Below are positions 25,601 through 33,292 of a stretch of DNA of 64,000 bases, piece after piece (position 1 is the stretch's first letter; the number at the start of each line of letters is the position of its first letter). This stretch comes from Bacillus sp. EAC (lineage in GTDB: Bacteria > Bacillota > Bacilli > Bacillales > Bacillaceae_G): NCBI RefSeq assembly GCF_002156875.1, contig NZ_NCSY01000002.1, positions 186,001 through 250,000 on the forward strand. The letters run 5' to 3'. A program made the position numbers and the translations under genes. Under the pieces are notes generated by a model. The model worked only from the letters and a program-made list of their open reading frames with translations. It was not told the origin of the DNA and did no database searches.

Positions 25601-25723
25601 ATGAAGCAGTTGAAGATATTATTTGAAAAAGCAGGTTTCAAAAACCAAAAAGCAGGCAAAAATTATCTAATGGAAAATCAAATAAGAATTGATATCTTTA
25701 ATAGAAACGGAGAAAACAAATGA
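25601..25723 (+). pseudogene. Probable 3' remnant of an unidentified gene
   Basis: The last 40 codons encode FEKAGFKNQKAGKNYL and RIDIFNRNGENK, which looks protein-like, and the stop overlaps the ATG of the VOC gene (ATGA), as in an operon. The upstream part is in another frame: the neighbouring frame reads NEAVEDII and then stops, suggesting a frameshift. No ribosome binding site precedes the in-frame ATG at 25601, and the dispersed repeat lies just upstream. I read it as the surviving 3' end of a gene damaged by frameshift and repeat insertion. The family is not recognised. Confidence 0.4.
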
Positions 25724-26097
25724 TTAATATACTGGGTCAGGTTATGTTGTATGTAAACAACCAAGATGAGGCAGTGAAATTTTGGACAGAAAAAGTGGGC
25801 TTTAACGTAGTTTCTGAACATAACAACGAGGGGTTTAGATGGATTGAAATTGCTCCAACAAATGATGCGCAAACGAGCATTGTACTTCACAATAAAGAAC
25901 TAATTGCAAAAATGCAGCCGGAACTAAATCTTAGTACACCTTCATTAATGTTTTTTGCTAAGGATCTTGATGGATTATATAAAGGTCTTACGGATAAACA
26001 GATCAACGTGGGAGAACTTGTAACGATGCCATCTGGTAAAGTATTCAACTTTGCAGATAATGAAGGAAATTACTTTGCAGTAATGGAAAAGAAGTGA
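25720..26097 (+). CDS. VOC family glyoxalase-like protein
   Basis: This 125-residue protein has the vicinal oxygen chelate fold: LGQVMLYVNNQDEAVKFWTEKVGF, then WIEIAPTNDAQTSIVLHN and the C-terminal FADNEGNYFAVMEK. Its metal positions resemble the PhnB/YaeR-like branch, but the substrate is not evident. CGGAG precedes the ATG, which overlaps the stop of the gene fragment upstream. It ends before a long perfect inverted repeat. Confidence 0.83.
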   Translation: MINILGQVMLYVNNQDEAVKFWTEKVGFNVVSEHNNEGFRWIEIAPTNDAQTSIVLHNKELIAKMQPELNLSTPSLMFFAKDLDGLYKGLTDKQINVGELVTMPSGKVFNFADNEGNYFAVMEKK

Positions 26098-26140
26098 AAT
26101 ACGATATAAGAAATATATAATTTATTTAATAAAGTAGTCT

Positions 26141-26193
26141 ATAGGAGTAGAAAAGAGCTTGTCCAAATTGGACAAGCTCTTTTCTACTCCTAT
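26141..26193. terminator. Long perfect inverted repeat / bidirectional terminator
   Basis: The arms at 26141-26164 and 26170-26193 are perfectly complementary over 24 bases with a five-base AAATT loop. The inner part AAAAGAGCTTGTCC supplies T-tracts on both strands. It sits between the rightward VOC gene and the leftward DUF2642-like gene. Confidence 0.85.
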
Positions 26194-26280
26194 GCTTTCT
26201 TATTCTGTCGTTGTATTCTCCCTCCTATTTTAATACTCAAATTTGTAAAAAACTTCAAACTTTCCCGGAGGTTTCACTAA

Positions 26281-26946
26281 CTAAGGTAAATGAAAAGATT
26301 TAATGTGATTAAGCCTCAAATATGCAATTTCTCCATTCGCAGCTGTTAATTCTATAAGATTGTTTTCTACCTTCTTAATTAACCCAATTTTCATTGGATC
26401 AATCCCACCGTCAAATACAACCAGTTTTCCCTCTTCTTTCTTTAATTGGGCATCAAACGAACGTAATAGAGGAATGTTAGATGGATGAAAAGGTAAACTT
26501 TCATTATCTAAGGTGTAGGGATTAGCGTTGTGGTTATATGGTGTAAGCCATTTTAAATGTGATAGTGATATATACATCATTTTAAAAACTGGTGAATAAA
26601 AAACGATATAGTCACTTAAGACATTTGTAATATATCCATGAAAAGTTATATTCCCTGTAACATAAATTTCTGTAAAAATTCCTTTTGCATTTGTTAATAT
26701 TTTTCGATATGAGATCATACCGATATCTTCTGCAATTGAAGGTTCAATTGGATCGTCTATCTTTTCTCTGAAGTTGTTACTAAGACTAACCCTATGGATA
26801 TGAATCCATGGGATATAATAAAACTTTAAGCCATTGTATACTACTAGAACGTCCTTTCCAGAATCTGTAAGAATTCCTTCAAAATCTTTATCTCCAGATA
26901 ATTGTACAAAAACTTGTTTTCCAAGTAATGATTGAACATCATTCAC
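26281..26946 (-). CDS. Sm-like/DUF2642-like repeat protein (tentative)
   Basis: This ~221-residue soluble, beta-rich protein contains at least three repeats of the type GKQVFVQLSGDKDFEGILTDSGKDVLVVYNGLKFYYIPWIHI. Similar repeats with VxLxxxxxxxGxLxxxxxDxxVL patterns occur in DUF2642 proteins of Bacillus, some of which are spore-associated. I start at GTG 26946, where GGAGGAG is 8 bases upstream; the ATG at 26952 touches that site. It lies 31 bases downstream of the ArsB-type gene and may be co-transcribed with it. The family assignment is tentative. Confidence 0.6.
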   Translation of the reverse strand: MNDVQSLLGKQVFVQLSGDKDFEGILTDSGKDVLVVYNGLKFYYIPWIHIHRVSLSNNFREKIDDPIEPSIAEDIGMISYRKILTNAKGIFTEIYVTGNITFHGYITNVLSDYIVFYSPVFKMMYISLSHLKWLTPYNHNANPYTLDNESLPFHPSNIPLLRSFDAQLKKEEGKLVVFDGGIDPMKIGLIKKVENNLIELTAANGEIAYLRLNHIKSFHLP

Positions 26947-26983
26947 TAACATCTCCTCCTAGAGGTAAATTCAAATTGTCTTA

Positions 26984-28339
26984 TTAGGCGAAAATTAACT
27001 GTACCCAATAGAATAATAGAAATAATGTAACAATGGTTGTTAATGGGATGACTATTAGTGACACTTTTAAATAATCCTTCCATTTTACTTTAATCTTATT
27101 TTGTTTTAATATGTGCATCCAAATAAGAGATGCTAGAGTACCAATAGGCAATAACAATGAACCTATATCGCTACCTATAATATTCGCAAGATAGATTGTT
27201 TTCAAAGTGATTGGGTCAAGTCCCATTTCTGTTAACGTAATTGTTCCAACCATTAATGCAGGATGATTATTAAATAAGTTGGACAGTATCGATACTAATC
27301 CGCCCATGATAAAGCTTGCTTGGAGTAGCCCTTGATTTACGATTGGGTTGAAGAATTCTACTAGAAATGCAGTAAGTCCTGCATTATGAAGTCCGTAGAT
27401 TATGACATACATAGAAAACGCAAAAATAAGAATGTGCCAAGGTGTCTTTTTCAAAATATCGACTGGGTTTGTGCGTAAATGGTACCATCTCCATACTAGT
27501 AAGACGAGAGATCCAAGCACCGCAACCAGTTCAATTGGAATGGAAAGAAAAGATGCAACAAATAGTAAACATCGCATGATGAATACGAATGATAATACTT
27601 TTAACATAAATCTAGTTCGTTTTTGTTTTGTTTCAACTGAAATTTTAGTCTTTAATGGATGGAAATTTTTCGTAAAGAAAGATTCTTCAATATCATCTGT
27701 TGAAACTGGTAATGTTTTCGGTAACTTATTCTTTACAACCATGTACATTAACCATGACATAAATAGTAAACCTAATGTCGCAGGCACGAACATCATCGCA
27801 GTATGCATATAAAGCGTCATATGAACAATTTTTAAAGCGATTAAGTTAACGATATTACTTACACCAATAGGAGCACTGGAAGCTGTTGCGATTAGTGCAC
27901 CACTCAATAGATAAGGTATTTGTTGATGGGGTTTAAGACGTAGATTTCTAAGCAGTAAAATTAAAATCGGAGTAGTGATCAAGATACTTCCATCGTTATT
28001 AAATAATAGTGTCATCAAAAAACATAATAATTGGATATACCAATACAAACGATGACCCGAACCCTTCGCTAAACTTGCAAGTCTTGCAGCTGACCAGTGG
28101 AAAAAACCAAAGCTTTCTAAAATAACAGCCATGACAATCGTCGCGATAATTGTAATGGATGCTCCACCAATTTTATGAATAATATCAACAAGATTACTTC
28201 CTGATACAATTCCTGTTAATAAAATAATCCCTGCGCCTATCGCTGCTGGCCATGCTTCATTCAAACCTCTAGGTCTCCAAAATATGACTGCCATTGTCAT
28301 AAGAAACACAAGACTACTCACAAAAATATCAAAACTCAT
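26984..28339 (-). CDS. ArsB/NhaD-type ion transporter (IT superfamily)
   Basis: This 451-residue integral membrane protein has about twelve hydrophobic segments and belongs to the ArsB/NhaD ion transporter superfamily. Visible signatures are FLMTLLFNNDGSILITTPIL, ASSAPIGVSNIVNLIAL and LFNNHPALMVGTITL; paired asparagine/aspartate turns such as LFNND and LFNNHP are typical. It may export arsenite or a small carboxylate, or exchange sodium. No arsR or arsC gene is nearby, so arsenic resistance is not shown. AGAGGGTG precedes the ATG. Confidence 0.78.
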   Translation of the reverse strand: MSFDIFVSSLVFLMTMAVIFWRPRGLNEAWPAAIGAGIILLTGIVSGSNLVDIIHKIGGASITIIATIVMAVILESFGFFHWSAARLASLAKGSGHRLYWYIQLLCFLMTLLFNNDGSILITTPILILLLRNLRLKPHQQIPYLLSGALIATASSAPIGVSNIVNLIALKIVHMTLYMHTAMMFVPATLGLLFMSWLMYMVVKNKLPKTLPVSTDDIEESFFTKNFHPLKTKISVETKQKRTRFMLKVLSFVFIMRCLLFVASFLSIPIELVAVLGSLVLLVWRWYHLRTNPVDILKKTPWHILIFAFSMYVIIYGLHNAGLTAFLVEFFNPIVNQGLLQASFIMGGLVSILSNLFNNHPALMVGTITLTEMGLDPITLKTIYLANIIGSDIGSLLLPIGTLASLIWMHILKQNKIKVKWKDYLKVSLIVIPLTTIVTLFLLFYWVQLIFA

Positions 28340-28710
28340 TAATTCACCCTCTTTTGAACAATTTTAAGCATCTGACAACTACTTGTCCGATTCTTTATAT
28401 TATTGTTATTCGAATATATTAATCTCGTACTTAGGTTAAAGCCTATTTTTACGAATTTGTATGTTTGTCCAAATAGTGCAAATGTACCCTAAAGATAAAT
28501 GTTTAGTCTAACTGAATGCATAAAAAAAAGCTGTTATATCAGCTTTTAATTACATATTGATTCCTACATAGGCTATTGTTCAGTAACAAATAGGTTATGC
28601 AATTTCATAAAGATATAAAGCGGGTTTAAAAGTTAACTAATTCGAAACTTCAAATTTGTGGTCAATTTGATTATTGAGAAATCCGCATCAAAATATAGAA
28701 GAGTCAAAAA
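28340..28710. other. Intergenic region with an orphan leftward terminator
   Basis: This region lies between two leftward genes. It holds a hairpin, AAAAGCTG TTATAT CAGCTTTT (28526-28547), followed leftward by TTTTTTTTATGC, the pattern of a strong terminator. The thiE gene already has its own terminator at 28711-28752. The ~160 bases between the two could therefore hold a short transcript. No protein-coding frame with a ribosome binding site was seen. Confidence 0.45.
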
Positions 28711-28752
28711 AAATAAAAACTACCTTAAATTTATAAGGTAGTTTTTATTTTT
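28711..28752 (-). terminator. Terminator of the thi operon
   Basis: Leftward stem AAAACTACCTTA, loop, TAAGGTAGTTTT followed by TATTTTTTTT, directly after the thiE stop. Confidence 0.88.
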
Positions 28753-29388
28753 TTATTTATTAATACTATTCATTATATTTTCTGTTGCCGTTTTAATATT
28801 TTCTTTCCCTAAAATTGCAGAGACTATTGCAACACCATCAATTTTTGTTGACATTAGTTCCGCTACATTTTCTTCACTAATGCCACCTATTCCAACAATC
28901 GGAATTGAAATAGCTTCACGAATTTGTTTTAGTTCATCTATTGTGACATATTTTGCATCAAGCTTCGTACTTGTTGGATACATTGATCCAATTCCTACGT
29001 AGTCAGCACCTTGTTCTTGTGCGATAAGAGCTTCCTCTAGAGTAGTTGCAGATACGCCTATAAACATATTTTTACCAACTAGTTTTCTTGCAACCGTTAT
29101 AGGCAAATCCTCTTGTCCAATATGGAGTCCATCAGCCTCAATTGCTAGAGCAATATCAAGTCTGTCATTGATGACAAGGGGAATATTATATTTTGTCGTA
29201 ACTTCCTTTACTTGAATTGCAAGTTTATAAAATTCAAGACTACTGCAATTTTTCTCTCTAAGTTGAACGATTGTTGTTCCACCTTTAATCGCTTCTTCAA
29301 TAGAGTTAATAAGGTCTCTAGTTCCTAATACTTCTCGATCAGTTACTAGATATAACTTGTAATCAACTTGACTTGTTGTTATACCCAT
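28753..29388 (-). CDS. thiE: Thiamine phosphate synthase
   Basis: This 211-residue TIM-barrel enzyme joins HMP pyrophosphate and thiazole phosphate to thiamine phosphate. Motifs are VQLREKNCSSLEFYKLA near the start, NDRLDIALAIEADGLHIGQEDLP (pyrophosphate region), GVSATT, and VGIGGISEENVAELM. The start ATG overlaps the thiM stop by ten bases. It is the last gene of the TPP-riboswitch operon. Confidence 0.95.
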   Translation of the reverse strand: MGITTSQVDYKLYLVTDREVLGTRDLINSIEEAIKGGTTIVQLREKNCSSLEFYKLAIQVKEVTTKYNIPLVINDRLDIALAIEADGLHIGQEDLPITVARKLVGKNMFIGVSATTLEEALIAQEQGADYVGIGSMYPTSTKLDAKYVTIDELKQIREAISIPIVGIGGISEENVAELMSTKIDGVAIVSAILGKENIKTATENIMNSINK

Positions 29389-30191
29389 TCCATTTTCCCT
29401 CCATCAAGTAATGTGCTGACTGAAATCTTTGATACTTCATCAAATAAATTCACTCTAAACGTACCAATTGCCTGTTCTTCTGTTAATCGTTTCTTTGCTA
29501 ATTCGCCACTTAAGCCCATTGTTGTAATTCCTGCAATAGCAGCCTGGAAATAATCATTTGTTACACCAGCGTAAGTTCCGATAAGTGATGTGCTCATACA
29601 CCCTGTCCCCGTCACATCTGCTAACAATTTATCTCCATTTGAAATCATGCATACTTTTTCTTGTTCGGCAACGATATCCACTGCTCCAGTAATCGCAACA
29701 ACAGCACCTAACTTTGCAGAAAGTGATTTAGCGATTTCAACCCCATTTTCTTCGTCAGCAACTGAATCAACACCTTTGATCTGAACATTTAATCCAGATA
29801 TAAGCTTAATTTCTGACATATTTCCTCTCACTACAGCAAAACGAACCTCTTTTAAAAGTTTTGTAGTTGTTTCTGTACGAAGTGTTGTAGCTCCTACACC
29901 AACCGGATCCAAAATGACAGGAATACCTAATTGGTTTGCCTTTTTCCCTGCTGTTATCATTGATTGAATTGTTCTTTCATTTAGCGTACCAATATTAATT
30001 ACTAAAGCTGATGCAAAGCCAACCATTTCTTCTACTTCAGCTAGATCATCAGCCATCACTGGTGATCCCCCTAATGCAAGAACCATATTCGCACAATCAT
30101 TAACAGTCACGTAATTTGTAATATGATGAACTAAAGGTTTCTTTACTTTTACACTTTCAAGTAGTTGACTAATTTCTTTAATAATTGACAT
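29379..30191 (-). CDS. thiM: Hydroxyethylthiazole kinase
   Basis: This 270-residue ribokinase-like enzyme phosphorylates the thiazole part of thiamine for salvage. Motifs are VHHITNYVTVNDCANMVLALGGSPVMADD near the start and the ATP/anion-hole loop ADVTGTGCMSTSLIGTYAG with the catalytic cysteine. GGGGG precedes the ATG, which overlaps the end of cytX by 14 bases. Confidence 0.95.
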   Translation of the reverse strand: MSIIKEISQLLESVKVKKPLVHHITNYVTVNDCANMVLALGGSPVMADDLAEVEEMVGFASALVINIGTLNERTIQSMITAGKKANQLGIPVILDPVGVGATTLRTETTTKLLKEVRFAVVRGNMSEIKLISGLNVQIKGVDSVADEENGVEIAKSLSAKLGAVVAITGAVDIVAEQEKVCMISNGDKLLADVTGTGCMSTSLIGTYAGVTNDYFQAAIAGITTMGLSGELAKKRLTEEQAIGTFRVNLFDEVSKISVSTLLDGGKMEWV

Positions 30192-31413
30192 GTTTATTTC
30201 CCCCTAATTGTTTTTTCGTAAGTTTATTAACTAAAAATTGAAGAACAATATACATAAAACAAATTACAATCATACTTGGTACAGTGGCACCTAGAAAACT
30301 ATCAAACTTTACAAATTGGCGATAGATAAATATTCCCGCTACCCAAGTGATAATAGCCAACCAATCTAGTTTTAATGTTTCCCTTATTTTTGTTCGTTTT
30401 AAAAGGAAATAATCCGTTAATAAAATAGCGTATAATGGCGCAAAAAATGAACCAATTGTATATAAGAAGCCTTCATATTTTTCTATTGGAAAAACGATGG
30501 CTAGAAGTGTTCCAATAATCGTGAGTATAATAGCTACTTTTTTTCCATTTAATGTAGGAAGGATCGTAGTAATTGAAATCCCAGCTGAGTACGCATCCAT
30601 AAAAGTTGTCGTAACAGTTGCTAAAACAACAATCCCTAATGCAAATAAGCCTAAATTTGCACTCATTAATACAGCGACTGGGTCAAATTCATTAAATGCA
30701 AGTGCCGCACCTAGCCCTATAATATACATCCATGAACTACCTATCATGTAACCTAGGAAACTACCAATCGCGCCATCTCGTGTTGTTTTAGCAAAGCGAG
30801 TATAGTCACTAATTAAAGGTAACCACGATAATGGCATAATTACAGATAGCTCAACAGCAGCACCGAACGATAAACCTGAAGTGCTTGGTTTCAATAGAAG
30901 ATCATTATTTCTAAAAATGACATAACACAAAATAATTGTTAGCGCGAAAAGTAAGATAACAGCCACACTATTTAATTTTTTCATCGCATTTTGTCCATAG
31001 TACAACCAGATACAAATCAACACTCCAATGAAGATACACCATACCGCTGGTTGATTAAAGTGATAGTCATTCGTCGTTACTAAATTAATCGAGCGAGCTC
31101 CGGTTAAAATCATAATGGCCGTCCAACCAAGTAGCTGTAGTACATTTAGAATTGAAAATAGGTAACTACCATAACTACCAAAAGAAATCTTTGTTGATTC
31201 CATAGCCGTTAAGCGTTCCTTTGAACCTATTACTCCACCAAAAACTAGTAGTAGAGTTCCCATTAAATGTCCTAGTAATATTGCAGTTAATCCCTTTTTA
31301 AACCCTAGCGGTGCAATAAGCGCACCTGTCATTATTTCTGCAACGGAAACTGCTGCTCCGAACCAAAGTGTTGAAAAATTCCATTTTGTTAATTGTCCAG
31401 ATTGATTAGACAT
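30178..31413 (-). CDS. cytX: Hydroxymethylpyrimidine transporter, NCS1 family
   Basis: This ~411-residue permease has about twelve membrane segments and resembles the cytosine permease/CytX branch of the NCS1 family. Signatures include WFGAAVSVAEIMTGALIAPLG and PLISDYTRFAKTTRDGAIGSFLGYMIG. Its position between thiD and thiM under a TPP riboswitch marks it as an importer of hydroxymethylpyrimidine. The ATG at 31413 has AGGT eight bases upstream and overlaps the thiD stop by 8 bases. The longer frame to 31434 lies inside thiD. Confidence 0.85.
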   Translation of the reverse strand: MSNQSGQLTKWNFSTLWFGAAVSVAEIMTGALIAPLGFKKGLTAILLGHLMGTLLLVFGGVIGSKERLTAMESTKISFGSYGSYLFSILNVLQLLGWTAIMILTGARSINLVTTNDYHFNQPAVWCIFIGVLICIWLYYGQNAMKKLNSVAVILLFALTIILCYVIFRNNDLLLKPSTSGLSFGAAVELSVIMPLSWLPLISDYTRFAKTTRDGAIGSFLGYMIGSSWMYIIGLGAALAFNEFDPVAVLMSANLGLFALGIVVLATVTTTFMDAYSAGISITTILPTLNGKKVAIILTIIGTLLAIVFPIEKYEGFLYTIGSFFAPLYAILLTDYFLLKRTKIRETLKLDWLAIITWVAGIFIYRQFVKFDSFLGATVPSMIVICFMYIVLQFLVNKLTKKQLGGNKHVNY

Positions 31414-32212
31414 GATGTATACCTGCTTTTTCATATAATGAGTAAAAATGATGGACCGGACCTACGCCTTTACCGATTGAAAAAGAATGTTGAATTGCAA
31501 GTGTAATATAATCCTTCGCTTCATTAATCGCAGCAATTAATTCTATATCCTTCGCTAAATTCGATGCGATAGCAGATGATAATGTGCAACCTGTGCCATG
31601 TGTATTTGTGGTGTTAATTCTTACCCCGTTAAAACTTGTAAACTCTTCTCCATTAAAGCAAATATCAGTTGCATCATTTTCAAGATGACCGCCTTTTACA
31701 AGAACAGCTTGTGCTCCTAAAGAGTGGATTTGAATTGCGGCATCTTTCATTTCTTCAATTGTCGTTATTTTTCTTCCAGTAATCACCTCAGCCTCTGGAA
31801 GATTAGGCGTAATCAAAGTCGCTAACGGTATTAAATCTTGAATTAAAGCCTCTTTCGCATTTGGACTTAATAAATCAAAACCGCTTTTTGAAATCATGAC
31901 AGGGTCTAAAACAACTTGCTTTGGTTTATATTGCTTTAATTTATCTGCTATTGTTTTAATCGTATCGATTTGTGATACCATTCCAATTTTTACCGCGTCT
32001 ACTTCAATATCAGTAAAAATGGCATCCAACTGACTAGCAATCAATTCTGGAGTTATATCTTGAACAGCAAATACCCCTTGCGTATTCTGTGCTGTGACCG
32101 CTGTAATCACGCTCATCCCAAATACACCATGTGCTGAAAATGTTTTTAAATCCGCTTGAATACCAGCTCCTCCACTAGAATCAGAGCCTGCAATCGTTAA
32201 TACTTTTTTCAC
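31406..32212 (-). CDS. thiD: Hydroxymethylpyrimidine/phosphomethylpyrimidine kinase
   Basis: This 268-residue ribokinase-fold enzyme phosphorylates HMP and HMP phosphate. The start is KKVLTIAGSDSSGGAGIQADLKTFSAHGVFG. Later motifs are VLDPVMISKSGFDLL and the anion hole NTTNTHGTGCTLSSAIASNL. It starts with GTG at 32212, with GGGGGAAG in front. It is the first gene of the thiamine salvage operon, ~190 bases after the riboswitch terminator. Confidence 0.93.
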   Translation of the reverse strand: MKKVLTIAGSDSSGGAGIQADLKTFSAHGVFGMSVITAVTAQNTQGVFAVQDITPELIASQLDAIFTDIEVDAVKIGMVSQIDTIKTIADKLKQYKPKQVVLDPVMISKSGFDLLSPNAKEALIQDLIPLATLITPNLPEAEVITGRKITTIEEMKDAAIQIHSLGAQAVLVKGGHLENDATDICFNGEEFTSFNGVRINTTNTHGTGCTLSSAIASNLAKDIELIAAINEAKDYITLAIQHSFSIGKGVGPVHHFYSLYEKAGIHHV

Positions 32213-32407
32213 GTTTCTTCCCCCTATATATGAATAGACATTAATACCAAACAGATAGAAGATGTGACTTGATTTTAATCATAAATGTGGCAGCGACTGT
32301 ACAGCCCCGACAACCATAAGACAAAGAACAATAGAAGTTGTTTTTAACTTTCTATGGGACTTGGCTTATGACCTTTGGGGGACCTGAAGCCGGAACTAGC
32401 CAACAAA

Positions 32408-32440
32408 AAAAGCACAAATCCCATAGGGACTTGTGCTCGA
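32408..32440 (-). terminator. Regulatory terminator of the TPP riboswitch
   Basis: AGCACAAGTCCC, loop, GGATTTGTGCT, read leftward, followed by seven T. It lies between the thi-box and thiD, so thiamine pyrophosphate would act by ending transcription. Confidence 0.85.
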
Positions 32441-32472
32441 ACAAATCAATGTTATGAATACAAAAAATGTAT

Positions 32473-32580
32473 GTACTCAATCGCTCACTTTCCTACGCTG
32501 GCATTATCCAGATCAGGTTAAAGGGTTAAAGACATTTGTGTCTTAATCTCAGCCGACCATTTACGGCACCCCTAGTACTA
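32473..32580 (-). promoter_or_regulatory. TPP riboswitch (thi-box)
   Basis: Read leftward, it shows the start AGGGGTGCC, then GGCTGAGATT, the conserved AACCCTTTAACCTGATCTGG and the closing AATGCCAGCGTAGGGAAG-type segment (here AGCGTAGGAAAGTGAG). These are the sensor core of thi-box RNAs. It precedes a terminator and thiD. Confidence 0.95.
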
Positions 32581-32608
32581 TTCAATTATTTAATTTAATG
32601 ACTATTTC

Positions 32609-32637
32609 ATCTTAATTAATACATATACGAATATCAA
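32609..32637 (-). promoter_or_regulatory. Probable sigma-A promoter of the thi operon
   Basis: Leftward TTGATA (32632-32637) and TAAGAT (32609-32614) lie 17 bases apart, about 30 bases upstream of the riboswitch. Confidence 0.6.
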
Positions 32638-32667
32638 GTATTTAGACTAGTTTACGTAAAGTATTTT

Positions 32668-32702
32668 TAAAACCTCTCAAAAATTTGAGAGGTCTTATTT
32701 TA
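32668..32702 (-). terminator. Terminator of the iron permease operon
   Basis: GACCTCTCAAA and TTTGAGAGGT form a stem followed leftward by TTTTAAAAATAC. The stop of the lipoprotein gene is 216 bases away, with the dispersed repeat between them. This suggests that the repeat inserted between the gene and its terminator. Confidence 0.65.
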
Positions 32703-32915
32703 ATTGTTATTTAAGAAGGATCTTTGTTGATTTCCACTCCAGGATACTCGCTTTCCATGGGGCGTGCGATGAGCCTCCTCGGCATTTCGCCTGCGGGGTC
32801 TCATCTGTCCCGCTACTCCCATAGGAGTCTCGCACCTTCCATTCCAATCAACTTCTTTTCAATTTCATGCTTTTAATAAACCTTTTAAAAACAATAATCT
32901 TTTAGAAAAGAGCCC
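32703..32915 (+). repeat. Dispersed repeat copy between lipoprotein gene and terminator
   Basis: The core runs from GATTTCCACTCCAGGATAC (32729) to CGCACCTTCCATTCCAATCA. The right end is TTTTAGAAAAGAG at about 32900-32912, abutting the stop codon of the leftward lipoprotein gene. It has the standard interior GGGGCGTGCGATGAGCCTC and CTGTCCCGCTACTCCC. Confidence 0.8.
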
Positions 32916-32917
32916 TA

Positions 32918-33292
32918 TTATTTTAAATCTTTCACTTCATTTAAAACGTCAGTTAAATCATCTGCTGCTTGGTTAAGCGTATCTGCATCAAGAGGAGATA
33001 CTTTTACTCCAGCTTCAATAATATGAAGAGGTCCTTCAACTTTTTCATACAGGTCAGCGTCTTTATCTTTTACAGAGTCTTCGAATTTCTCCCAAGATCC
33101 TTCAAGTGCTTCGCCGCTTTCTTTTGCTTTTGCTTCATCGTTATCAGCAACTTGAGTTTTTAATTCTGTAATTGTTTTAATCATATCATCTGAACCATTT
33201 TTAATTGCTTTGTCTTCTTTTGTTCCACATGCAGATAAAGTTAATGATAATGCTAAAGCCATTGTTGCAACTAATTTTTTATTAGATAACAT
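32918..33292 (-). CDS. Lipoprotein linked to FTR1 iron permease
   Basis: This 124-residue protein begins with a lipoprotein signal peptide ending in LSLTLSACG; cysteine 22 would be lipidated. The mature part is acidic and helical (IKTITELKTQVADNDEAKAKESGEALEGSWEKFEDSVKDKD), resembling the small helical part of EfeM/EfeO-type iron-binding proteins. The start overlaps the FTR1 stop by 11 bases. It is likely a surface-exposed partner that delivers iron to the permease; a Fur box precedes the operon. Confidence 0.78.
   Translation of the reverse strand: MLSNKKLVATMALALSLTLSACGTKEDKAIKNGSDDMIKTITELKTQVADNDEAKAKESGEALEGSWEKFEDSVKDKDADLYEKVEGPLHIIEAGVKVSPLDADTLNQAADDLTDVLNEVKDLK

Noticed and set aside
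26984-28339. Arsenic resistance operon
   Set aside because: The transporter fits the superfamily, but there is no arsR, arsC or arsenic-type operator nearby.
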